Source: Ailurus styani
Lineage: Eukaryota; Chordata; Mammalia; Carnivora; Ailuridae
DNA length: 64,000 nucleotides
Reading direction: 5' to 3'
Assembly (NCBI GenBank): GCA_002007465.1
Contig: LNAC01000338.1
Span: forward strand, 902,865 to 966,864
Part shown: positions 1-10,065 of the stretch, one piece after another
Position numbering within the stretch: the first letter of the stretch is position 1
Layout: every line of letters begins with the position of its first letter
The notes under the pieces: model-generated
Database searches by the model: none
Told to the model about the DNA's origin: nothing
What the model saw: only the letters and a program-made list of their open reading frames with translations
Translations under genes and position numbers: made by a program

Positions 1-37
1 TGTCCACTCATTCTTTGATTGGCTTTGGATGACATAG

Positions 38-285
38 GTCGCAACTAAGAACAAAGGACGGCAGCCAGCCTGTGCCTCTCTGCCGCCAGTCTATGCCCTG
101 GAGCTGCTGACCATCTTCGCCTGGGAGCAAGGCTGTGGTAAAGACTCTTTCAAAATGGCCGAAGGCCTGAAGACGGTGCTAGACCTTGTCCAGCAGCACC
201 AGCAGCTCTGTGTCTACTGGACGGTCAACTATAGCTTTGAGGACCCGGCTATCAGAACACACCTTGGCCAGCTTCAGAGAAAGAG
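38..285 (+). CDS. OAS3: OAS3 unit 2, exon 4-type
   Basis: The acceptor is CATAG before GTCGCA and the donor is AG/GTACAG. The exon starts at a codon boundary and ends with two bases of an Arg codon. It encodes the helical stretch [16 protein letters not shown] and LCVYWTVNY, which is diagnostic of the OAS C-terminal domain. Its divergence from the unit 3 copy at 4949-5187 shows that it belongs to a different unit. Confidence 0.93.
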
Positions 286-3200
286 GTACAGACCCACTTC
301 CTCATTGCCTTCCCTGCATCATCCTTCCCCTCCCCCACTGTCACCCTGGAGGCATTGTGTCCAGGAGGGGTCCAGGGTGGGATCTGGGTGCCCCAACCCC
401 ATTTGTCACTCTGCTTCCTTCCAGACTCTTTACTGAGGAAGCATGGACACAAGGAGCCCCCAGAGAGGCCTGGGCCATTTTCATTAACACAATAAAATAT
501 CATTTCTGAAATTAAGGGACCACCCAATCCCTTCCTGACTGAGGCGACTAGGCAGGAACCCTACTGTGCTTGGGAGAGATTGGGCCGGCCCTAAGGTGCT
601 CCCTCCCCTCCAGCTCCCACACCCTTTCCTAATCCTTCCCATCCCCACGCTCCTTCACTGATTCCCACCTTCCCCACCTGCCTGCGCATCCGCTCTGCCC
701 CTCCCCCCCAGGCCCCTGGTCCTGGATCCTGCTGACCCCACCTGGAATGTGGGCCAGGGTAGCTGGGAGCTGTTGGCCCAGGAAGCAGCAGCTCTGGGGA
801 CGCAGGCCTGCTTTCGGAGTAGAGAAGGGACATCTGTGCAGCCCTGGGATGTGTTGGTAAGAGGGGAGTCCCGGGGTGGCGGCTGCTCTTGGGACCTCCT
901 CCCAGCTCGCCTTTCCCTGCTGGTGCACACATCCCCAGCTGCTGGGAGTGTTCATTGCTGATGGCTTACAGCTGAGACACAGGCGGTTTGGTCCCAGCCA
1001 ATGCTTGAATGACATGGGGTGCAAAAGGCCCACCCTTGTTTGAAGGCGAGACCAGCTCTGTGATGCAGTTCTTAGTCCAGCATTCCCCGTGGGGTCAGGA
1101 AAAGCTTTCTCCAGCTGGAGCTTCCCTTAGCTCCTTCTCCGGCCCTCTCCTGCTTCCCTTACCCCACCCCCCTTCTCCTGCAGACACCACCCCCAGTTAG
1201 TCCGTGCACAGGAATCCCCATCACGGGCCCTGCTTCTAGGGAACCCCATTTAAGATAATAGTCAGTTCCCAAAGGGACATGACTTTATAGCATTTGCTAT
1301 TTTTCAGCAGGATCTCATAACCAGTGCCTAATAATACAGTCCAGTGAGGCACTGGCTTTGTTCTTGCCCCCATTCAAAGCGGGGAGACCAAGGCTGTGTG
1401 TTGGTTGTGGAACCAGAACTCGAACTCAGATCCTGCTGACGCTACCACCAGCTGAGGCCTCCCAGCCAGCTGACAAAGAAAAAGGTTATGGGAGATAGAG
1501 TCTCAGGATATCAAGAGTCAGGGCTGGGTCAGTCATAGGGAATCCTGTCTCAAGCTGGCCCTACCCGGATTCTTTCCCTAGCCTGCTCTCCTTTACCAAA
1601 CCCCAGCTGGGGACCTCGACAAGTTCGTCAGTGAATTTCTCCAGCCCAACCGCCAGTTCTTGGCTCAGGTGAGCAAGGCCGTTGATGCCATCTGCTCATT
1701 CCTGAGGGAGAACTGCTTCCAGAATTCTGCCATCAAAGTGCTCAAGGTGGTCAAGGTAAGTCCCCGGAGAGCTGTGGGCAAGGTCCTGCAGGCTGGTGAC
1801 CTTTCTTAGAACAGGGCCAGGCCTGATCCGCTTCTATCATCCTTACAACAATCAGCACAAGGCCAAGCATAGAAAAGAAACCAGAATATGGTTGTGGGTG
1901 GATGGCAGAGAGAGGACCCAGACATGTCTGACACATCTCTTTTGGTTGCTTGTGACAACCAACTCAAAAGGAGGAACAAAAGATATATATTGGCTAATGC
2001 AAATGGAAAGCCATGGAGTAGGTCTGCCATCAGGTACAGCTAGATCTAGGAGCCCATGCAGAGTCATCAGGACGCAGCTTTTCATCCCAGCTCTTCGCTC
2101 TGCCATCTTCTGTTTTGTACCGGCCCTTTCCATATGATGGTCCTTAGCATCCCTAAACTTCCAGAAAGGGGAATTCTGTTTTCTTAAAGTTCAAATAGAA
2201 GTCTTGGAATTGAGTCTCATTGGCCTGGCTCGGCTTTATACCCATCCCCAAACTAATCCGTGGGGCCAGAGAGACATGCTCTGACTGGACAAGCCTGGCT
2301 CATATGATTGAGTCTGCTCAACCTGAGTATCGGGGAGGAGTGATTCCCCCAGAGAAAACCAGGATGCTGATCTCAGAAGGAAGAAGGGATGCTGAGGGTG
2401 TATAAAAAGTCACATTATCCACTATATCAGATACAACCTCAGTTCACAATTGAAGTCACAAGTGAGACCCAGGTCAGCTCCAGAAGATTATCAGCATAGA
2501 GTCAGCCAATGAAAAGTTCCAGGGCTGGTGTTGCTCTGTGACCTCAGGCAAATACCTTCCCCTCTCTGATCCTTACCTTCCTCACCCATAAACTTGAAGA
2601 TGTTCAATGGTTCACTGTTTGTCTGCCATGGCCTCACTTAGAGTCACTTAAAAAATTATGCTGATACCCAGTCCGCCTCCCAGGCCAATTAAATCACAGT
2701 CTCTGGGGCATAGGAGCCAGACATCAGTCATTTTTAAAAAACTCTCCTGATGCAGACAAGCTTGAGAACCACAGGCCAAAAAGAAAAAAAAATCCCTCAA
2801 ATTTCTCCCAGCCCCAAAACTTGATGGGATGAGAAAGTTTACATTTGTTGAAGGGTTTAAACTTCTGTCTTGCACATTTCTTTTTGTCATCATCATACTA
2901 TGTATTAATGCCATATGAAAAAGGTAAAACAGAGAGGTTAGGTGACTTGCCCAAGGTCACACAGCAAGTTTCTGACCCATAGGCTCTAGCAGGAGTCCTT
3001 CAGGGGTCAAGCCACCACTTTGTCCTCCCCAGGGTGGCTCTTTAGCCAAAGGCACAGCTCTGCGAGGCCGCTCGGATGCGGATCTAGTGGTGTTCCTCAC
3101 CTGCTTCAGCCAGTTCACCGAGCAAGGGAACAGGCGGGCTGAGATCATCTCGGAGATCCGAGCCCAGCTGGAGGCGTGTCAGCAGGAGATGCAGTTCGAG

Positions 3201-6200
3201 GTGAAGTTCGAGATCCCCAAGTGGGAGAATTCCCGAGTGCTGAGCTTCTCCCTGACTTCCCAGACGATGCTGGATCAGAGTGTGGACTTTGATGTGCTGC
3301 CAGCCTTTGACGCCTTAGGTGAGATACCCAGGCATAGTCCTGAGAAGGGGAAAAGTGGAGGCCGGGCTGCCAGGGACAGTATTTGGGGTTGTGCATTGCA
3401 CAAGAGCACACCTGTTCACAGCATAGGCCTTGTACATATGCAGGTTTATCACCACTCTCCTGCAAAGTGTCTGGAGAAAAGGACACCTTTCTCTAATTCA
3501 CGCAACAGTGTTACATGGTCTAACAGGGGCTCTGGCTTGGGTCCTAGTGTCAGCAGTTGCACCGACATGGTGGTTGACCTTGAGCGAGGGACTTCCTTGC
3601 CTCAAGCACCAGGGTCTCTGCCCGACGATGCGGGTATCAGGGTGTCGCTGTGCATCCCGGCTTTGCGTACCTGTGCACTGGCTCCCCCACCAGCCACAGA
3701 CCCGTAGGACCCATGAGTTCTATAAATCCACTGAGGATGTGCCCAGCATTCTCCGGGCACCGAGGATAAATCCCTGAACAGAACAGATACAGACTTTTTT
3801 TGCATCGGTTCAGTTCTGAGCTTGCTTAGGCGAGTTAGCAGACGGAGGGCATCCCCAGTATCTGAATGTATTTGGTTCCCGAAGTTGGGAAAAAAAGTGA
3901 CAAGGAGGGGGTTCATCCAGAAAGGTATCCGAATCCACATGGGGCCTTGAAAGCAAGAGTTTGAATGTCAAGGAATGCCTTTAAGTGCAACGAAACCAGA
4001 AGGCGACGGCAGCTCGCTGCATGCGGTCCTACTGGATGCTCTGAGACCGAGGCTCTCCCGTAGTTAGAGACGCATGAGCAGGCATCCAGAGCCCTTCGGG
4101 ATGTGTTAGCTCCCAGCCCAGACTTTCCTTGTGGTAGGTAAACAGAAGGCTTGAGAGGAGGCAGAAGGAAAATAAGATATTTTAACTCTGGGTCATGCCA
4201 TGCGTGTGCTCCAACTAAAATCACCCTGGCACTCCACCCACCCCCACCCCGCCCAGCTGTCTCTGTTCTGTGCCCTCTAGATGTGGGAGAGTGAGCGACC
4301 CCATCTCTGAGACTCTGTGACGTCTGGGCTGGGAGCCAGTGGGTCCCCGCCCAGCAGGTAGGGAAATGCCCCAGTAGGAGATCCTGGAAGTCCTCACTCA
4401 GTTGGCCACAGCAGGACTCTGGGGAACAAACTGATGGTGGCCTCCTCCCTTTCTCCAGGCCAGCTGGTCCCCGGCTACAGGCCCCCATCGCGAGTCTACG
4501 TCGACCTCATCCACAGCTACAACCACGCGGGCGAGTACTCCACCTGCTTCACGGAGCTGCAGCGGGACTTCATCATCTCTCGGCCCACCAAGCTCAAGAG
4601 TCTGATCCGACTGGTGAAACACTGGTACCGGCAGGTGCGGCGTGAGGACGGGCCCTCCCCCCCTTACCACCGAGGTCCTGGGCAGGGGCAGGGGCCAGAA
4701 CCCTGGGTTAGTGGAGCAGAAGGAGCGGTACTCCCTAGCCCGTGGGACCTTAGCTGGCTTACCTGGAAAATTGGGCTGGTGTCACTTCCAGGTCACAGGA
4801 TTTGAAGGGATAAGGCATGCCCAGGCATCTGACACGTGGAGGTGCTCTGTAAAATTTGGGGGTGGGCTTGGCAGCTCTGGAAGGGTCCCTCCTGCACCTC
4901 TTCGTTGCCAGTGTGAACGCACACACCCTCTTTCCCCTTACTCCCCAGGGCAACAAGATGCCCAAGGGGCAAGGCTCCCTGCCCCCCCAGCACGGGCTGG
5001 AACTCCTGACGGTGTACGCCTGGGAGCAGGGCAGCCGGGACGCCCAGTTCGACATGGCCCAGGGCTTCCGCACTGTCCTAGAGCTGGTCACCCAGTACCG
5101 CCAGCTCTGTGTCTACTGGACCGTCAACTACAACGACAAGGACGAGACTGTCAGAGACTTCCTGAACCGGCAGCTTCGGCATCCCAGGTTCTGGTCCACC
5201 CTCACCGTCACAGAGTCTCAGAGATGGGGTCGCTCACTCTCCCACATCTAGAGGGCACAGAACAGAGACGGCAAAATCCTCTTCCTAGGACTGGGCTCCT
5301 TTCTAACAGGAATCCCCTTAGCACCTGAGGCACCACAGGCAGTCCGTTTCCTCACCCCCTGTAAATGGGGTTGCCAGATGAAATGCAAGGCTCCGAGTCA
5401 AGTTTGAATTTCAGATAGGGAATCGCTTTTTAGGATAAGTATATCCCATGCCGCATTGGGGGATATACTTATGTTTATCAAAACTCAAATTTAACTCGGA
5501 GTCCTCTGCTTGTATTTGTTAAATCTGGCAACCCTACCTGTGAACCCACCAGGTAACGTAAGCATGTCTTATTCTTTGGGATTTTGGCTCCCTCTCAAAT
5601 GGTGCAGAGAGAACAGAGAGGCTTTCAGAAATTCGTGATCATCTCCAGTCCATGGGTGATGACAACTTAGCATGGGGTGTTGAAAAAGACTCTGAGGTGG
5701 TGCCATCTGCCACAGATGTAAGAAGGGGGAGTGGTAGGACCAGTACCGTGATCAGATACCGATGCCAGCTTCTTGCTGCGGGGGTGTGGCCCAGATGAAC
5801 ACAGTGATCGATTAGTGATGTCTGCCCTGGATGCAGAAGGGAGAAGCGGCCTGTGCAGAGTGCTGGCTGAGGGAGGAGACTAGTCCAACTACCGATGCTA
5901 CCAGGAATAAGCCTGACTCTAACGGCAATTGCAGGCCCATCATCCTGGATCCAGCTGACCCGACAGGCAACCTCGGCCACAATGCCCGCTGGGACCTGCT
6001 GGCCAAGGAGGCTGCCGCCTGCATGTCTGCCCCGTGCTGCATGAGCAGGGATGGCACCCCCATCCAGCCGTGGCCAGTGAAGGTAAGAGAGCTGTGGGGC
6101 TGCAGGGACAGGCTTCACTGGGGGAAGTGTGCTCAGAGAGGGCCGTGACTCCGGCCAGAGGAGCAGGCCCAGCCACGGCCCCATGTGTGCCCCCTGCCCC

Positions 6201-6290
6201 ATGTGCTGGCTGTCCCTGTGGTCTCAGCTTTGCCAGGAAGGTTAGGGCTAACCAACTTCTTCTACCACCTTCCCCCAGGCTGCTGTGTGA
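38..6290 (+). CDS. OAS3: OAS3, 3' part (end of unit 2 and whole unit 3), spliced
   Basis: 2'-5'-oligoadenylate synthase 3, an interferon-induced cytoplasmic enzyme that polymerises ATP into 2'-5' oligoadenylates when bound to long dsRNA, thereby activating RNase L. Eight exons are visible (38-285, 712-856, 1582-1755, 3033-3318, 4459-4634, 4949-5187, 5935-6082, 6279-6290); they join in frame to 475 residues plus stop. The first two exons finish the second OAS unit ([13 protein letters not shown] motif). The remaining exons form a complete third unit. Its catalytic triad is present: D204 and D206 in [10 protein letters not shown] and D276 in [11 protein letters not shown] (numbering of this fragment). 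The C-terminus PWPVKAAV matches the human OAS3 end as I remember it. Unit 1 and the promoter lie upstream of the window. Splice sites are all AG/GT. OAS1 and OAS2 are excluded because a further unit precedes this one and because of the AAV tail. Confidence 0.96.
712..856 (+). CDS. OAS3: OAS3 unit 2, exon 5-type
   Basis: It begins by completing the split Arg codon and reads [14 protein letters not shown], then [12 protein letters not shown], and ends WDVL at a GTAAGA donor. This is the last exon of an internal OAS unit. It runs directly in phase 0 into the linker of unit 3. Confidence 0.93.
857..1581 (+). other. OAS3 intron between unit 2 and unit 3
   Basis: This intron joins the two OAS units. 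A MIR-like minus-strand fragment lies around 1320-1445 (the complement of a low-copy 'account for GTGACCT' type core is weak here). Nothing else recognisable was seen. The polypyrimidine tract before 1582 (TTCTTTCCCTAG) is strong. Confidence 0.5.
1582..1755 (+). CDS. OAS3: OAS3 unit 3, exon 1-type (linker and first helices)
   Basis: It reads [15 protein letters not shown], then [11 protein letters not shown], and ends IKVLKVVK at a GTAAGT donor. The length is 174 bases, the same as the equivalent OAS2 exon at 25340-25513, as expected from unit duplication. The [15 protein letters not shown] start is the inter-unit linker. Confidence 0.95.
1756..3032 (+). other. OAS3 intron with old repeats
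   Basis: Intron inside unit 3. About 1915-2400 looks like an old degraded interspersed repeat that I cannot name. A MIR-type fragment lies at 2515-2620 (GTGACCTCAGGCAAATACCTT), a MER20-like hAT relic at 2640-2785 (ends CTTGAGAACCACAGG), and a minus-strand MIR fragment at 2905-2980 (CTTGCCCAAGGTCACACAGC). Confidence 0.5.
2640..2785. mobile_element. hAT-type nonautonomous relic (MER20-like)
   Basis: The shape matches MER20-like relics: a TTAAAAAATTATGCTGATACCC opening region, then GCAGACAAGCTTGAGAACCA at the end, corresponding to the TTGAGAACCACTG terminal repeat. It is old and truncated at one end. The family name is from memory, not from a database. Confidence 0.5.
3033..3318 (+). CDS. OAS3: OAS3 unit 3, exon 2-type (catalytic exon)
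   Basis: It starts [20 protein letters not shown], containing the nucleotide-binding GGS motif and the first two catalytic aspartates. It ends [13 protein letters not shown], with the third aspartate. All three metal-binding acids are intact, so this unit should be enzymatically active, as in other mammals where the third unit carries catalysis. Confidence 0.97.
3319..4458 (+). other. OAS3 intron
   Basis: No repeat or element is confidently recognised in this 1.1 kb intron. The acceptor at its end (CCTTTCTCCAG) is strong. Open frames on both strands here have no coding similarity that I recognise. Confidence 0.45.
4459..4634 (+). CDS. OAS3: OAS3 unit 3, exon 3-type
   Basis: It completes the split Gly codon and reads [20 protein letters not shown], then [11 protein letters not shown], then [11 protein letters not shown] up to the GTGCGG donor. 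CFTELQ and KHWY are conserved OAS motifs near the donor and acceptor substrate sites. Confidence 0.96.
4949..5187 (+). CDS. OAS3: OAS3 unit 3, exon 4-type
   Basis: The acceptor is CTCCCCAG before GGCAAC. It reads [20 protein letters not shown], then [19 protein letters not shown], and ends on two bases of an Arg codon. The length of 239 bases equals the OAS2 unit 2 counterpart. The first residues (GNK) differ from the Cys start found in the corresponding OAS2 exon. Confidence 0.96.
5368..5534. mobile_element. Palindromic MITE in OAS3 intron
   Basis: A near-perfect inverted repeat about 167 bases long. The ends are GGGTTGCCAGAT (5368-5379) and ATCTGGCAACCC (5523-5534). The inner arms also pair (GATAAGTATATCCC near 5434 against GGGGATATACTTAT near 5460). 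The structure is that of an old nonautonomous DNA transposon (MER-class MITE). It is intronic and has no coding capacity. Confidence 0.75.
5935..6082 (+). CDS. OAS3: OAS3 unit 3, exon 5-type
   Basis: It reads [20 protein letters not shown], then [20 protein letters not shown], and ends PWPVK at GTAAGA. CCM replaces the CFK tripeptide found in OAS1 and in OAS2 unit 2, which fits OAS3 acting as a monomer. Confidence 0.96.
6279..6290 (+). CDS. OAS3: OAS3 last coding exon segment (AAV stop)
   Basis: Acceptor TTCCCCCAG, followed by GCT GCT GTG TGA. It adds only Ala-Ala-Val before the stop codon. The same tripeptide closes human OAS3 as I remember it, so the junction is confident despite its small size. 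The rest of the exon is 3' UTR. Confidence 0.9.
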   Translation, partial: AAV

Positions 6291-6371
6291 AGGCCAGAGA
6301 ATCCATGTTGGTACCAGATGGACAGAAGGACACCAGCCCTTGGCATGAGGAGACTCAGGGTCACCTACAAT

Positions 6372-6420
<49 letters not shown>

Positions 6421-8775
6421 TGATCCAGCCTCTCTGTCCAGCCTCCCCACTCTGTGCTCTCCTCCTGCTCTGTGTAGCCAGCCTGCCTGATTCCCCTTGT
6501 ATCAGATGGGCACTGGCCACCTCGCAGACTCCCTGCCTCCTGCGGGTCCACGGGCTGGCAGCAGCCTGGCTTCCCAGCCTCCCCACCGTGCCCCTGCTCT
6601 CAGACAGCAACGGCTGTGTCCCGCACTGCCCCCGCCGAGAACATCCTCCTCCTTCCTGACTTCTCTGCCCGTCCACACCAGCTCACGTGTCCTGCCGAAA
6701 CCCCTCCTGTCCTCCCAGTGGCCTCTCCTTCTTCACCAATCCAACAGCTTCTCACAGAGAGGACAGTCTTCATGCCATTTGTCAGCCATGGTAGTGGCTG
6801 CCTGGAGCCCTGTGTTCTGGTGGATTCTGGAGAATGGATACATACCTGGAAAGAGTGACCTAATCAATTAGTGATGTCTGCCATGGATGCAGCGGAGGGG
6901 TCATGGCATGAGTGCTGTGATTGATTAGCAGTGTCTGGGCTGGATGCAGGAAGAGGGTGCTCACGGGCCTACAGTGGCTAAGCTACTGAGGAGGCTCTGA
7001 GCTCAGCCGCTGGCAGAGCATGCCCAGATGGGCTAGTTTTGTCTGTCACACACGGAGTGGGGACATGTGTGCCATGCAGTCCCTGTTGTGGGACGCCTCA
7101 CTGAACGCCTTTTCCCTAGAGCCTCAGTTTTCTTCCCCCTTCCTATCGCACTCATTCCCCGTGTGTGCACCCCGAGACCATGCCGTTTGCCTTCCTGAAT
7201 TTTTACCGGGCTCTTGTCTTCTCTCCTGACCCGCGGGAACACCGCCAGTGGGATTCCCCATCTCCAGAGCCTGAACGTGAGCCGGTGCCCCAACAACAGT
7301 GCTCAGCCTGCTTCTCTCTGCCCTGCGGAGCAAAGGCACCGGGCCCGTGCAAGGGGCATTCCTGACCTCCGGGCCAGCAACAGTGTCCCTCTTAGTCATG
7401 ACTCAGCACGGAGAACAAGATAGTCCAAGAATCGTAAGCAGCAAGGACTTCCATCTAAATCCCTGGGTGGTCTGGAGGAGTGGAAGGCAGGGGCCGCGAC
7501 TGGACTGTTGGCTTCGAGGTTAGACCTGCGTGGCTGAAGCAGAGGTCAGGGGGCCGCCGCCGCGGACACACCCGCCAAGCGGGGGCCAGACCCAGAAAGT
7601 GGGCTCCGGTGGCCACAGGCGTCACTCGGGGCTTGCTGGCCACCAGCACGGCAGGAAGGTGCCCTCTGTCCCCCTCTGTCAGCACGGTCTAGATTACAGC
7701 CAGAACTCGGGCAGCGGGGCAGGCTGGAGGGGGCTCGCGTCCCCCCCCCCGCCCCCCCATAGCACAGGGAGGAGCAGGTGCCCGGCACCGACAGCCCGAG
7801 TTGGGGACAGCAGCCCCGGCAGATGCCCTGGGAACGTCTGTTGGGTGGCTGAGCGGGTGGTCCATCCCAGGGGGAGGAGCAGGAGGAGACCGAAGGGGAG
7901 GGGCCACGAGGCATCCCCTCTGTGCACCCCCCGCCGGTGTCACGGTGCTGCCTCGGTGCTCTAGCAAAGGACCTCAGATCTGCTCTCTAGAAGGGAGACC
8001 GTGCCCCAGAGCCGTTCCTCTGCTGCCCCTGGGACCAGGGCGGCGGCAGCCGAACCTGCTAGCACCTCCTGTGCGCCCCCATCTGGGGCTGAGGGCACAT
8101 GGTGCTACTAAAGTCTTAGACTCACCTCCCTGACTACCTGCATATGGGGGGGGTGCTCTCAGGACCCCAAGTTACACCTTTGGGGTTGGCCAGTTCCTAG
8201 AGCTCAGGACAGATACTTGTGAGCAGCAGAGACCTGTTCGCCAAGCATCCAGCAGCAGGTGGGGACCTGGCCTTGACCTTGCTCATCCTGGGAGGAACCA
8301 GTGGTGGGTCTCGATTCAGTAACTCCCATCTTCATGACACAGACTCTAGCCCTCCCCCCTCAAAATGACTCTTGAATGAGGGGAATTGGGAGGTGGTGGG
8401 AATTGAGGTAGCCCCAGGAGGCAGAAGGTAAGGAGGACCTGTCACCTGGGCTGGGCTGGGCTGATCCTAGCGGGGATTTATTTTACTCGAGCTCCTTGGT
8501 CTCTGACAGTGGCCACCCTGGTATTGACATAGTGACCCCACTGTGACTTTTGAGGGCTTAGTCACATCTTTGGATGGATGTCAGTTCCAACTTGATGTCT
8601 ACATTTAATGGCTCTAAAGATACTCACAAAAACGCCCACAAGCACTTTTCTCTGGAACTAGACAAACTGTTACTAAAGGTCTTACAGAAACATACACGTT
8701 CAAGGGAAGTTCAGATAATGCAGGAAAAAAGAGCTCTATTTTAATAATTACTATTAATTATTACTATTAATAATT
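6291..8775 (+). other. OAS3: Probable OAS3 3' UTR and flank
   Basis: Sequence after the stop codon. OAS3 mRNAs in other mammals have 3' UTRs of a few kilobases, so much of this stretch may be transcribed. I found no AATAAA before the SINE tail at 9043-9048, so the poly(A) site is not defined. It contains a (TG)n(GA)n microsatellite (6370-6419), two copies of a 38-base motif (6862-6901, 6922-6957) and a C-rich run near 7740-7760. Confidence 0.4.
6370..6419. repeat. (TG)n(GA)n microsatellite
   Basis: About 13 TG units pass directly into about 11 GA units, 80 bases after the OAS3 stop codon and so probably within the mRNA. Length variation between alleles is likely. Confidence 0.95.
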
Positions 8776-8921
8776 ACTATTAATAATTACTGGGGTAGGA
8801 GACGCCTGGGTGGCCCAGTTGGTTAAGTGTCTGCCTTNGAGGAGGGAGTAGCCCCAGGCACTATTAATAATTACTGGGGTAGGAGACGCCTGGGTGGCCC
8901 AGTTGGTTAAGTGTCTGCCTT
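8776..8921 (+). repeat. Exact 62-base duplication around an N (probable assembly artefact)
   Basis: 8776-8837 is repeated without visible change at 8860-8921, an offset of 84 bases. The duplicate runs from the TATTAATAATTAC-rich segment into the head of a Can-SINE. An isolated N at 8838 marks where the first copy stops. This looks like a contig join or a collapsed repeat rather than a biological duplication. Confidence 0.7.
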
Positions 8922-9074
8922 TAGCTCAGGTCATGATCCCAGAGTCCTGGGACTGAGCCCCACATTGGGCTCCCTGCTCAGCGAGGAGTCTGCTTCTCCT
9001 CCCTGTACTGCTCCTCCTGCTGCTTTCTGTCTGTCTCTTTCAAATAAAAAAATAAAATCTTAAAAAAAAAAAAA
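8883..9074 (+). mobile_element. Can-SINE (+)
   Basis: Head GACGCCTGGGTGGCCCAG, internal GTCCTGGGACTGAGCCCC, CT-rich segment, and tail CAAATAAAAAAATAAAATCT plus A-run. It is a tRNA-derived carnivoran SINE. Its tail holds AATAAA at 9043-9048, which could serve as an OAS3 poly(A) signal. Confidence 0.93.
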
Positions 9075-9270
9075 CTTACTAGGAAACCAGCGCCTTAGGG
9101 AATGAAAAAATCGAAAAGCTAAATGTGGTCAATCAGCAACTGCAAGCTAAGCCGCAAGCCAGAGGTCCTCCTTGGTAGCACACAGAGGCTCCACCCATCT
9201 CCTGCAGCCAGAAGGCAGAGCAGAATGCGGACCCAGTCCAGAAAGGCAGCACGCATGTAATGTAAGACTC

Positions 9271-10065
9271 CAAAAAAAGTGTTGGTTTTTTTTAAATTTA
9301 ATTTTTAATTTTTAAAAAGTTGTCATTGAGATGTAATTCACACACTATGAATTTCGACTTTTAAAGTGCACAGCTCAGCGGTTTGGGGATAGTCACAAAG
9401 TTTGTATGTAGGATACTCAGCAGGTGAGCCATGTCACAAGGGGCATCCATGATCCTGATTCCAGAACATTTTCACCAGCCCCAAGGGAAACCCGAAACCC
9501 ATTAGCACTCACTTGGCATTCCCTGTGCGCCTCCCCTCCCACCCCTGGCCACCACTGATCTGCTTTCTGTCTCTATTATCGACACTTCCTACAAATGGCA
9601 TCACACCGTATTTGTCCTTTTGTGTCCGGCTTCTTTCACTTAGCATCACGTGCTCAAGGCCAGTCCATGTTGTAGCTTTTAGGTCCGTGCTTCATGCCTT
9701 ATGATCACCGGACGATATTCCACTGTGTGGAGAGACCACGCCGTGTTTAACCAGTCATCCACTGGTGGGCGTTTGCACTGTTTCCACTTTGGGGCTGTTA
9801 GGAAGAATGCTGCTATGAACGTTGGCATGTGATTTTCTGCAAACATATTTTCATTTCCCTTGGGTGTATCTAGCTAGGAGTGGAATTGCTGGCTTATGTG
9901 ATAACTCCGGGTTTAACCGTGACGACGCACCCCGTTGTGTTCCCGGGCGCTGTGCCATCGCCACGCCTCCAGCAATGTGGGGGGGCTGGCTCTCCGCATC
10001 CTCCCCAACACTTGCTATTCCCTGTCATTTTGATGATAGCCCCCTCTAGTGGGTAATCAGGTCTG
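9271..10065 (-). mobile_element. Old L1 fragment (-)
   Basis: It matches the reverse complement of the mammalian L1 3' region: GTTGTCATTGAGATGTAATTC, then TGCTGCTATGAACG, GAGTGGAATTGCTGG, and CAACACTTGCTATTC near the end. It is degraded, with no open ORF2 segment. Confidence 0.8.

Noticed and set aside
9043..9048. Definite OAS3 poly(A) signal
   Set aside because: AATAAA here is the normal Can-SINE tail. It may be used, but sequence alone cannot show it.
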